IMG/VR virus record: IMGVR_UViG_3300031746_000197
Location: 1 to 21,555 of that record
Source: a virus
DNA: 21,555 nt
Strand: one strand, 5' to 3'
Shown here: positions 7,374-14,600 of the stretch, one piece after another
How positions within the stretch are numbered: position 1 is the stretch's first letter
Layout of the letters: the number at the start of each line of letters is the position of its first letter
Program-made: the position numbers and the translations under genes
The notes under the pieces: generated by a model
The model's input: only the letters and a program-made list of their open reading frames with translations
Told to the model about the DNA's origin: nothing
Database searches by the model: none

Positions 7374-8015
7374 ATGGCCGCCGTCACTGACGCCTATTTC
7401 CTTCCCGTAGAATACCGGGCGCGTACCGGGAAGAGTGACACTGGGGATGACGACGCTATCAAGGCCGAGGGCCTAACCGTCTCCCGGTTCCTTGATCTGC
7501 GGCTGCGGCGCTTCTTCACTCAGGACGCGCTGGTCGTGACGCGGGTCTACGACGGCAACGGCGAGACCCGCCTCTGGCTGCCGGATGATATCGCCACCAG
7601 CACTGGCCTCATCGTCAAGGTTGACCTGGACGGTGACTACTCGTTCGGCGATGAGACGGCGCTGACTCTGGATACCGACTTCTGGCCGGGGCCGCCGAAC
7701 GCGGACAAGGGCCCGGAACCCTTCCCTTGGGAGTACCTGGAGGTAAACCCGAACTCAGGCCAACTCTCCGAGTGGCCCGACCAGCAGCGCTCGATCCAAG
7801 TGACGGCGAAGTTCGGTTGGCCGGCTGTGCCGGGCGCGATCAAGGAAGCGGCGATCAGCATCACCCGCCAACTCAGGGACGCCCATCTTGGCGGCGCCGC
7901 CCTGACCGTGCAGGACATTGACACGGCCGTCTCTTTCAACCAGCAATTGGCTGACGTGAGGACGCTCCTCTGGCGGCTACAGCAGGCGTACGCGAAGGGG
8001 TTGAGCTTCGCATGA
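7374..8015 (+). CDS. Head-tail connector (HK97 gp6-like adaptor)
   Basis: A 213-aa protein expected to form the ring that docks below the portal. Features of the gp6-like connector family are visible: an N-terminal DAYFLPVEYRARTGKSDTGDD helix-turn region with successive helices (AIKAEGLTVSRFLDLRLRRFF), a central beta part with tail-facing loops, and a C-terminal helical end beginning VTAKFGWPAVPGAIKEAAI and running through TRQLRDAH to LLWRLQQAYAKG. The segment from VTAKFGWP to the helices is the most recognisable. The ATG at 7374 follows AGGAAAGG a little far upstream (about 12 bases), with AGAGAG nearer. The gene overlaps the next one by ATGA (8012-8015). Specificity within the connector families is inferred from order. 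Confidence 0.78.
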   Translation: MAAVTDAYFLPVEYRARTGKSDTGDDDAIKAEGLTVSRFLDLRLRRFFTQDALVVTRVYDGNGETRLWLPDDIATSTGLIVKVDLDGDYSFGDETALTLDTDFWPGPPNADKGPEPFPWEYLEVNPNSGQLSEWPDQQRSIQVTAKFGWPAVPGAIKEAAISITRQLRDAHLGGAALTVQDIDTAVSFNQQLADVRTLLWRLQQAYAKGLSFA

Positions 8016-8503
8016 GCGCCATCACCGTCGAAATCGAGGGCCTGGACAAGCTCGTTAAGAAGCTCGGCCACGTCACCGACCCGATGGGTGATCTGGTGAA
8101 AGAGGCCGGCGAGTTCGCCAAGAAGAAGGTGCGGGAGTACGCCAAGCCGCACCCCGTCGACAAAGGCACGCTGGCCGCCGGTATGGGAATGGAGTTGACG
8201 GGCAAGGGCGTGGCCATGCGGGCGCTGATCAGCCCCGCGCACGCCATCTGGGGTATTGCCCAGACCGTCGAGGAGGGCCGACGTGCCGGCAAGCCGCCGC
8301 CCATCAAGTCGATCGAGCGCTGGGGCGTAGCGCACGGTTTCATCAACAAGGGCGAGGGCTACAAGCTGCAGATCGAGATAGCGGCCCACGGCACCAAGGG
8401 CGTCAAGATGTTCGAGCGGGCGGCGAAGGACACCGACAAGGCCCTGCCCAAGATGGTCGAAGAATCGAAGAAGCGGGTTGAGGCCGCTTGGGGGGTCAAG
8501 TGA
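8012..8503 (+). CDS. HK97 gp10-like neck / tail completion protein
   Basis: A 163-aa protein that starts at the ATGA overlap with the connector. The N-terminal pattern ITVEIEGLDKLVKKLGHV, followed by a helix with AGEFAKKKVREYAKPHPVDKGTLAAGM, is the signature of the HK97 gp10-like family, which joins the neck to the tail or completes the tail top. The central strands (AMRALISPAHAIW) and the C-terminal amphipathic helix (KMFERAAKDTDKALPKMVEE) also fit. The length is normal. It ends in TGATG, which overlaps the start of a 37-aa zinc-ribbon-like microprotein by one base. Confidence 0.82.
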   Translation: MSAITVEIEGLDKLVKKLGHVTDPMGDLVKEAGEFAKKKVREYAKPHPVDKGTLAAGMGMELTGKGVAMRALISPAHAIWGIAQTVEEGRRAGKPPPIKSIERWGVAHGFINKGEGYKLQIEIAAHGTKGVKMFERAAKDTDKALPKMVEESKKRVEAAWGVK

Positions 8504-8616
8504 TGGGTGTGATAGTCGAGGCGGGCTTCTGCGCGAAATGCGGGAAGCCGCTCGACGATCACGTCGGTTGGCTGACAAAGGAAGGGCCGCGCTGTCCGAA
8601 GGCGAAGGGGAAGTGA
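8503..8616 (+). CDS. 37-aa zinc-ribbon-like microprotein
   Basis: ATG 8503 overlaps the stop of the gp10-like gene (TGATG), and TGA 8614-8616 overlaps the start of the next ORF in the same way. The 37-residue product has C10, C13, H20 and C31 (FCAKCGKPLDDH then PRCP), a spacing suited to one small zinc knuckle, and a basic C-terminus (PKAKGK). The GGAGG-like context before it is weak, so coupling to the upstream gene is likely. Such tiny CxxC proteins are known in phage genomes, but I know of no defined role in the neck module. Function is unknown; nucleic-acid or protein binding is a guess. Confidence 0.6.
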   Translation: MGVIVEAGFCAKCGKPLDDHVGWLTKEGPRCPKAKGK

Positions 8617-8702
8617 TGGGCAAGAAGAAGAAGAACAAAGGGAAGAGCCGCAAGGACAAGGCCCAGAAGCAGCCCCAGGTGACGGGCAAGCGGGGGAAGT
8701 AG
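8616..8702 (+). CDS. 28-aa very basic microprotein
   Basis: ATG 8616 sits in TGATG directly after the zinc-ribbon-like ORF and is preceded by AAGGGGAAG. The 28-residue product has 11 Lys and 2 Arg, opening with GKKKKNKGKSRKDK, and no hydrophobic core, so it is probably disordered and would bind nucleic acid or acidic proteins. The stop TAG is at 8700-8702, and the next gene starts one base later. The chained overlaps and good RBS support expression; function is not recognisable. It could also be read as a leader that carries ribosomes to the TTG-started terminator gene. Confidence 0.5.
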   Translation: MGKKKKNKGKSRKDKAQKQPQVTGKRGK

Positions 8703-8703
8703 C

Positions 8704-9141
8704 TTGACCTGGCGCCTCGCCCGAACACGAATCGCCGCCATCTTGGCGGCGATTGAGATCACGGACCCGACGGACGCCAATATCCTGCGCGTCTACGAGA
8801 CGCCGCCGGCAACGGTGGAGGATGCGCCCTGCTTCGTCATCTTACCGCCCGCTCTGAAGTTGGAACGTGCCGGAGGTGGGCTCCGCATCAAGACCTACAC
8901 CGTGCGGATGCGCTGCCTCGTGGCTGACGAAGCGGTGGATCGCGCCGCTGACCTGGTGGACGCCTTCCGCGAGGCCGTGGTAGACGCCTTCGATGTCGAC
9001 CTCACCCTCGCTGGCACAGCGACGCATATCGCTGGCCCGGACGTGGAAGAGGCCCGCGGCTGGCTCTATTCCGGGCGCGAGTTCGTGGGCATGGACTTCC
9101 TGCTCACCGTCACGATCAAGGAGGCTCGGGCCTTCGCTTAA
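8704..9141 (+). CDS. Tail terminator protein
   Basis: A 145-aa protein read from TTG 8704, one base after the preceding stop. The arrangement (N-terminal helix TWRLARTRIAAILAAIEIT, then RVYETPPATVEDAPCFVILP, a beta strand YTVRMRCLVA, a helix AADLVDAFREAVVDAF, and closing strands FVGMDFLLTVTIKEA) matches tail-terminator proteins that cap the tail tube and contact the neck. Its place just before the tube gene agrees. GGGGGAAG about 5 bases upstream serves as ribosome site. A 10-bp perfect inverted repeat lies in the first codons (8730-8754). Confidence 0.78.
   Translation: MTWRLARTRIAAILAAIEITDPTDANILRVYETPPATVEDAPCFVILPPALKLERAGGGLRIKTYTVRMRCLVADEAVDRAADLVDAFREAVVDAFDVDLTLAGTATHIAGPDVEEARGWLYSGREFVGMDFLLTVTIKEARAFA
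8730..8754 (+). repeat. Inverted repeat in the start of the tail-terminator gene
   Basis: AATCGCCGCC (8730-8739) and GGCGGCGATT (8745-8754) are exact reverse complements with a 5-base loop, ATCTT. It begins 26 bases inside the coding region, so it could form in the mRNA just downstream of the initiating ribosome and modulate its start. It may also be a chance result of Ala/Ile codons in GC-rich DNA. Confidence 0.55.
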
Positions 9142-9156
9142 GGAAAGGAGAAACGA

Positions 9157-10158
9157 ATGCCGACAACAATCTACCCACTGAGACTGGCCCAGAGGGGCAA
9201 GGAGACGATACGCGGGACTGCCGTACCCGCAACCCGCCGCTGGATAGGCGATCTGGAGCTCACAGAGCTCTCGAAAATCTACAGGCCGGCCTACCCCGTC
9301 GGTGTCCTGGTGCCCTACGGCGGCACCAGCATCGTCGTCGCCAGGGGCGCGGAACTGACCTACTCCAGCGACTGCACGTTCGAGGAGATCATCGACTTCC
9401 TCGCGATGGGGGTTAAGGGTGGCGTCTCGGGCGTCTCAGGCTCTGGAGCATACACCTGGACGTACCTCTTCGACCCCGACGACGACGCCGCCCCCGACAC
9501 CTTCACCATCGAAGGTGCGAACGACGACGGCACCACCCTTTTCGGCCGCGAGGTCGAATACTGCTTCGCCAAGTCCCTGAATATCTCGCGGACCATCGGC
9601 GAACCCATGAAGCTCAAGGCGGGACTCGTTGGGCGCCAGGTCACAGACTCCACGCCCACGACCCTCGGTATCCCCACGACGTGGGAGCCGGCGCTCGGCG
9701 ACAAGCTGACCCTCGCCATCGACGACACCTGGGCGAACCTCGGCGTGACACCGAAGGCTGGGGTGATGATCGACATGAACCTGGACATCACGACTGGGCT
9801 GGTGCCTGGCCTGCCGACGAGTGGCGGCCTCTTCAGCGCCTATAGGTTCGGCCCGGCCAAGTTCGACCTCACGATGATGTTCGAGTTCACGACCATCGCC
9901 GACGCCGAGCAGGAGAAGAGCCGCGACCGCTCGAAGCGGTTCGTTCGCCTGGAAGTGCCCGGCTCAGTCGTGGGAAGCACCACCAAGAAGATCACCATCG
10001 ACCTGTGCGGCGAGCACGCTGAGGGCTCGCTCATGGGGCCGTTCGCCGAACGCGAGGGCCAGGACACTCTACAGATGCACCTCGAAGGCGTCTATGACGC
10101 CACCTCCAGCAAGGTGCTTCAGATCGCCGTCATCAATTCGCTCGCGACGATCCCGTAA
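9157..10158 (+). CDS. Major tail (tube) protein
   Basis: A 333-aa, beta-rich protein predicted to polymerise into hexameric rings around the tape measure. Supporting points: it lies between the tail terminator and the tail chaperones; its start behind AAGGAAAGGAG is strong, as expected for an abundant product; and its sequence has the tube-type segments RWIGDLELTELSKIYRPAYP near the N-terminus, DTFTIEGANDDGT, a conserved-looking LNISRTIGEPMKLKAGLVGR near 147-166, and a C-terminal DTLQMHLEGVYDATSSKVLQ. Length (333 aa) is on the long side for tube proteins but common in high-GC phages. No added Ig-like domain was recognised. Confidence 0.85.
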   Translation: MPTTIYPLRLAQRGKETIRGTAVPATRRWIGDLELTELSKIYRPAYPVGVLVPYGGTSIVVARGAELTYSSDCTFEEIIDFLAMGVKGGVSGVSGSGAYTWTYLFDPDDDAAPDTFTIEGANDDGTTLFGREVEYCFAKSLNISRTIGEPMKLKAGLVGRQVTDSTPTTLGIPTTWEPALGDKLTLAIDDTWANLGVTPKAGVMIDMNLDITTGLVPGLPTSGGLFSAYRFGPAKFDLTMMFEFTTIADAEQEKSRDRSKRFVRLEVPGSVVGSTTKKITIDLCGEHAEGSLMGPFAEREGQDTLQMHLEGVYDATSSKVLQIAVINSLATIP

Positions 10159-10170
10159 GGAGGCGTAGGC

Positions 10171-10515
10171 ATGGCGAAAATACAATATCTCATCTGGAGG
10201 GGCGGCGACCCCTATCCCGGCTGGCCGGCGTCGGACCACGAGGAGCCCGACGCCAAGGTCTACCAGGCCAAGCTCGCCTCCAAGCTCTACCGCACAGCCG
10301 ACGACAAGGAAGACGAGGTGGTGCTGGTAGAGAAGGCGGCGGCGAAGGCACTGGCCAACGCCCAGGCGGCGGCTGACGCGCAGGCCGAGGCCGAGCGCGC
10401 ACAGGTTGCGGCTGACGAGGCTGCCCGGCTGGCTGCCGACCGCAAGGCTAACCTCGCGGCGCGGATAGCGGCGGCCCAGCGGACGATCAAGGAGGTGGAA
10501 GGTGGCAAGGACTGA
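10171..10515 (+). CDS. Helical coiled-coil protein between tube and chaperones
   Basis: A 114-aa protein with ATG 10171 behind AAGGAGGCG. The first 30 residues are Trp/Pro/Gly-rich (YLIWRGGDPYPGWPASD). From about residue 50 to the end it is almost pure Ala/Glu/Arg/Lys/Gln heptad-like helix (KAAAKALANAQAAADAQAEA onward), a clear coiled-coil candidate. No family is recognised. It overlaps the following GTG-started gene by 14 bases. Position suggests a tail-associated structural or assembly protein. Confidence 0.72.
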   Translation: MAKIQYLIWRGGDPYPGWPASDHEEPDAKVYQAKLASKLYRTADDKEDEVVLVEKAAAKALANAQAAADAQAEAERAQVAADEAARLAADRKANLAARIAAAQRTIKEVEGGKD

Positions 10516-10867
10516 ACTCACCGTCCAGGCGACCTCCAGAGATGGCCTGAACGTCACCAATGCATACCAGGCCGTCGCAGCCGCGGACGACGCTGCGGTC
10601 GTGAATGACGGTGCCACGAAGATCGTCATCTCGAACGCTTCCGGAAGCACAGTCAACATCGTTTTCGAGACGCCGGTCACGGTGCTGAGCGAGGCGCTGG
10701 CGATTGCCGACAAGACGGCCACGCTCGCGACGGCGAAGGTAGGCATCTTCGGGCCGTTCCCCGCCGCCTACTACAACAACCCATCGGGAGCGGACGCGGG
10801 AAAACTATATATCGACGTAGATCAAGCCGTGAGCATGGTGGCCTTCAGGGACGGCTCGGCAACCTAA
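10502..10867 (+). CDS. Beta-sandwich virion protein
   Basis: A 121-aa protein started by GTG 10502, with AAGGAGGTG about 5 bases upstream inside the previous gene. Short strands (ELTVQATS, TKIVISNAS, TVNIVFETP, GKLYIDVD, SMVAFRDG) and the phrase VGIFGPFPAAYYNNPSG resemble a widespread class of small phage proteins with a 'GPFP..YN' turn that are found near capsid or tail-tube genes. It is likely a virion decoration or tail-associated protein. The exact site of action cannot be told from sequence. A 53-base gap follows, holding only the RBS of the next gene. Confidence 0.7.
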   Translation: MARTELTVQATSRDGLNVTNAYQAVAAADDAAVVNDGATKIVISNASGSTVNIVFETPVTVLSEALAIADKTATLATAKVGIFGPFPAAYYNNPSGADAGKLYIDVDQAVSMVAFRDGSAT

Positions 10868-10920
10868 CGACCGAACGCAGCGAGGAGAGCTGGCCTGGCT
10901 AGCGCTTTAGGAGGTGCTTT

Positions 10921-11340
10921 GTGGGGCACTTCGTTGCCCAGGACGACCTGCACCGGATCGATCTCGGAGACGGCGAGTGGGTCGACATCAAGCGGGAGTT
11001 CGACACCGACGACTGGATTCGCGTCGAGGGCATGATCAGCGGCCTCGTTGACGAGACCACTGGTCAACTGAGGACCGGCGTCCTCTTTCGGAACGCCAAG
11101 GCCCTACTGTCCATTGCCATCAAGGCCTGGAACCTACTCGGGGCGGACGGTCAGGCCGTACCCCTTAGCGAGGAAAGTATCGGGCGACTGAACCGGGAGA
11201 CGCTGCTCAAGATCTCGGGCGCTGTCAACGAACTCAACCCGCTTCGGACGGAGACGGAACGAAAAGAATCCGCGCCCGCCTCTACTCGGCGTTCGAGAAG
11301 GGCGGGCGCTTCCCGAAAGAGCTTGACCGTCGTGCCGTAG
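10921..11340 (+). CDS. Tail assembly chaperone, short (G-type) product
   Basis: A 139-aa protein read from GTG 10921 behind TAGGAGGTG. Residues 1-115 look like a tail assembly chaperone: an N-terminal DLGDGEWVDIKREFDTDDW motif, then helices RNAKALLSIAIKAWNL and RETLLKISGAVNELNPL. After about residue 115 the zero frame turns into low-complexity Ser/Arg/Ala (STRRSRRAGASRK), which looks like a coding frame read out of register. Real coding signal continues in the -1 frame (see the GT entry). In lambda-like phages the short form helps load the tape measure during tail assembly. Confidence 0.82.
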   Translation: MGHFVAQDDLHRIDLGDGEWVDIKREFDTDDWIRVEGMISGLVDETTGQLRTGVLFRNAKALLSIAIKAWNLLGADGQAVPLSEESIGRLNRETLLKISGAVNELNPLRTETERKESAPASTRRSRRAGASRKSLTVVP

Positions 11341-11465
11341 CGATGGAGATCACGGGCTTCTGCTGGTGCCACCTGGGGCATCTGCCGGGGCGCGTGTTCG
11401 AGGACCTGATGCTGATCCACGAGGCGAAGGCGGAAGTCCAGAAGCACCAGCGGAAGGGCGGCTAG
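10921..11465 (+). CDS. Tail assembly chaperone, frameshifted (GT-type) product
   Basis: The -1 frame is open from 11169 to the stop at 11463-11465 and carries a coherent, non-repetitive segment: RARLYSAFEKGGRFPKELDRRA..., ITGFCWCHLGHLPGRVFEDL and a charged end. There is no separate start with a good RBS near its beginning; ATG 11343 gives only 40 aa. A slip at 11262-11265 (AAA on AAAA) would join 115 residues of G to 66 residues of T, a 181-aa fusion. This is the arrangement of the conserved G/GT pair just before the tape measure gene. The fusion itself is inferred; the open frame and downstream hairpin are seen. Confidence 0.78.
11262..11309 (+). promoter_or_regulatory. Probable -1 ribosomal frameshift site with stimulatory hairpin
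   Basis: In the G frame the codons are CGA AAA GAA, so tRNA-Lys on AAA (11263-11265) can re-pair perfectly with AAA one base back (11262-11264). The A-site re-pairing is poor, so this is not a canonical XXXYYYZ heptamer. Downstream, GCGCCCGCC (11272-11280) pairs perfectly with GGCGGGCGC (11301-11309), a 9-bp stem. The stem's 20-base loop holds a further CTCG/CGAG mini-stem. The short spacer (3 bases after GAA) is on the low side. Confidence 0.65.
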
Positions 11466-11614
11466 CGCCCACCGATGATGAAGATGATAAATGCCGCTCC
11501 CGCTATCAGGCCGATGGCGAGATAGGCCATGAAAGTGCCGATGGCGATTCCAAGGCCTAGAGTCACCGCGTCACTGAAGGAGACAAAAAGCCTGTGCGTG
11601 TCATATTCCTTCAT
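11462..11614 (-). CDS. 50-aa membrane protein on the opposite strand
   Basis: This is the only minus-strand gene supported in the window. ATG at 11614-11612 is preceded by a perfect AGGAGGT (11627-11621) with a 6-base spacer. The product is 50 aa: a polar N-terminus (MKEYDTHRLFVSFSD) and then a hydrophobic, Gly/Ala/Ile-rich stretch at residues 17-48 (LGIAIGTFMAYLAIGLIAGA and on to FIIFIIGG), either one long or two short membrane helices. It fills the gap between the tail chaperones and the tape measure. Its stop shares a CTAG with the stop of the GT frame. A lone membrane gene facing against a late operon is typical of a 'moron' expressed from the prophage. HK97 gp15, a small inner-membrane superinfection-exclusion protein, is likewise encoded among the tail genes. 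Function here is inferred. Confidence 0.72.
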   Translation of the reverse strand: MKEYDTHRLFVSFSDAVTLGLGIAIGTFMAYLAIGLIAGAAFIIFIIGGR

Positions 11615-11620
11615 CACCGC

Positions 11621-11627
11621 ACCTCCT
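11621..11627 (-). promoter_or_regulatory. Ribosome binding site of the minus-strand membrane gene
   Basis: The + strand ACCTCCT reads AGGAGGT on the minus strand, 6 bases before the ATG. A weak TAnnnT-type -10 candidate (TAGGCT, minus strand, 11639-11634) lies just upstream, but no clear -35 was found. Confidence 0.65.
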
Positions 11628-11667
11628 GTACCAAGCCTACCACAGGGACGGTTGTTTGAGGTAAATC

Positions 11668-14600
11668 ATGGCCTCTAACGCTGAACTCTCCATCTTGGTT
11701 GCCCTTAAAGACCAGGCTTCAGCCGGCCTCAAAGGCATCTCCAAAGAATCCGGCGGACTCGGCAGCGCCCTAAAGACGCTGGCCGTTGCCGCCGTCGCTG
11801 CTGTTGGGGCCTTTGCCACTTTCAAGACGCTTGAATCTATCGTTTCCACTACGCAGGATCTCGGGGCATCGGTCAACAAGCTCAAGCGGGAGATCGGCGG
11901 GACCGCCGAAGACTCCTCCAAGCTCCTCTTCGCCTTCCAGCACCTCGGCCTTTCTGGCGACGACGCCAGCGCGTCACTCGGTATCCTCGCCAAGAAACTG
12001 AAGGGCGTCTCAGACGAAGAGACGGGCGTCACCACGGGCGGCAAGACCACGGGGGATATCCTTGCGGACCTCGGCGTCAAAGCATTCACCGCAACCGGTG
12101 AACTGGCGTCGATGGGGCAGATCATGCCCCAGATCGCCGACATCTTTAAGAACATGCCCGATGGCGTTGAGAAGACCGGCCTCGCCATGCAACTCTTCGG
12201 GCGGTCGGGCAAGGACATGATCCCTGTCCTGAACAAGGGCGCGGAAGGGCTGCACGACCTGGGCGTGGAGGCTGAGAAGTTCGGCTTGGTCCTGAGTGAA
12301 CAGTCACTTCAGGACGTCAAGGATTACACCGCCGCGCAACGCGACCTGGGGGCGGGGTTTGAGGGAATCAAAGTCCAGCTCGGGCTCGCGGTCATGCCCG
12401 CCCTCACCGATCTGACGGCCTTGTTCGCTAGTTCGCTCCCTACTATCCGAGCGTGGATGGAAGAAGGCATCGGGAAGATCGGGGCCTATCTGGCGGAGCA
12501 CGAGGAGGATATCAGGAACTTCGGCCAAGGCGTGCTCGACCTTGCGGAGAACGGCTTCCAACGTCTCACTGAAGTTGCCCCGCCTCTTTTGACCGTTCTG
12601 GGTGACCTTGCCGCCATGTTCGCGGATGTGGCGTCTAACCTTGTCCCCTTACTCGCCAGTTCGCTAACTACGGTGGCTGGTCTTCTCCAAGATCATCCCG
12701 CCCTCGTCTATGCCATCATCGCCGCCTATGCGGCTTTTCAGGTAGGTAGCTTCGTTCAGGACTTGGCAAGCATCGTGGCTGGTCTCTTTGGCGTGGCAGG
12801 GGCGGCTGGCGTTGCAACGGGCAGCCTCATGACCCTCAAGGCTGCCCTCATCACCACCGGCATCGGCGCCCTCATCGTTGGGCTCGCGACGGCGGCCTAC
12901 CTTGTCTATACAAACTGGAGCACTATCTGGCCTGAACTAGCCGGGTTCATAGAAGCCTGGTACGCCAGAATTGCCCCCATCATCAACGCGGCCATTTCGG
13001 TCATCAACGCGCTGGGCTTCAGTATCGACAGCCTGCCTTCGTCGATAGACATAGATGATTCAGGTGTCGAGGACATAGGCATCCGGTTTGAAACGGCTGC
13101 TGGTCATGCTGCCCGCCTCGCCGCAGAAGCTGGACTCGCTGGAGACGTTGCGCTTCTGCTTAACAGGGGGTTGAACGCAACAGCGGCATCGGCTCAAAAA
13201 GCAGTCGCGCCATTTCACGATCTCGGCTCTGGCCTTGGCGGGCTCACTTCCGGCGCCGGCGGCGCGGCCGAAGCCTTCCGTGGTCTGGACGACGACCTCG
13301 CCGCCCTGCGCCGGCAGATGCGCGACACCGCTACGGCGGGGCTGGCGGTGCTTAACGCCGAGATCGCCAATGAGGAAGGTTACCTCACGAGCCTGAAGGG
13401 CTACCTGGAAGACGCCCAGGCCGCCCACGCCGATCTCGAAGAGCAGATTCGCACCTCCACCGATGCTATGACCGAATGGGAGAACGCCGCCCTACGCGGC
13501 ACGCGGGCCTTCTCAGACGCTTCGCACGGGCTTTCCCAGGAGCAGGATGCGCTCCAACTGAAGATCACGAACATCAAGATAGCCATGATGGATCAGGCCA
13601 AGGAGATGGACAAGACCGGCTACGCGTCCGGCGCGGTGACGGCGATGGTGCAGAAGCTGGCCCAAAGCCTGGGCATCTGGGATCAGGTGAACCGTGGTGG
13701 CCTGCTGACCCAGGAAGAGATCAACCGTGTCCTGGCCGCCGCCGGCGTCGAGATGGACGAGCTGCGGCTGAAGGCGGAGAAGGTTGACCTCACCAAGAAC
13801 CTGACCGTCGGCGATGACCAATACGAACTCGAGAAGTGGTTCGAGGACATGGGCGGCTACGCCGAGTTCACCATGAACCAGATCAAGGCTGGCTGGACCG
13901 GCTCGAGCGAAGAGCTCACCAAGTACCTGACGCTCCTGGCCCGCAACGAGAAGTACATGGAGGATGTGCAAGCAGGAATGACCCTGCACGAGTCCATCCT
14001 CGACAACCTGAAGGCGGCTCAGGACGAACTCACGGCGGCGCTGGAATCGGGCATCAATGAGAAGGTCAAAACCGCCTGGGAAGCGCGAGGCGATATCGTC
14101 GTCAAGTCTATTGACGATGCCTTCGCGGCGATGGATCGGGGTGACAAGGACGCCGCTACCGCCGCCCTCGCTGACGCCCAGGCCCTCTTCGACCGCATCA
14201 AGGCGCTTACGGGCGGTACTGAAACCGGCTTGTTCGCTGGCATCGAAAAGGTGCTCGCTGACGCTCAGGGCAGCATCAACGTGGACATCTCCGGCATGGC
14301 GGACCAGGTGAGCGGCGATCTGGCGAAGGTGGGCGTCACCGTCCAGAAGTCTACGGGCGACATCCTGACCACGCTCACGGGCACCGTCGCCTACTACCTG
14401 GAGGGCATTCAAAACCGTTCCGACATTATGGTCGACAGGCTCGTCGACATTCAGAACGTCCTCGGCTCTGTCCCCGTCGCCCAGCACGGCGGCGCCGTCC
14501 TCTCGGGCGGCCTCGTGCACGTGGAGGCGGGCGAAACGATCATCCCGCCGGGCCGTAGCGGTGGCGTCACCAATAACTATTACACTATCGCCCCCGACTT

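Noticed and set aside
7637-8728. 363-aa minus-strand frame over the neck genes
   Set aside because: It is antisense to four tightly packed plus-strand genes with good junctions, and its composition is that of a shadow frame.
9256-9273. GAGCTC ACA GAGCTC repeat in the tube gene
   Set aside because: It is a 6-base palindrome occurring twice in Glu/Leu/Thr codons, with no regulatory context; likely chance.
11366-11560. 64-aa plus-strand frame across the chaperone end and the gap
   Set aside because: It is out of register with both chaperone frames, while the minus-strand membrane gene explains the gap with a far better RBS and hydrophobic pattern.
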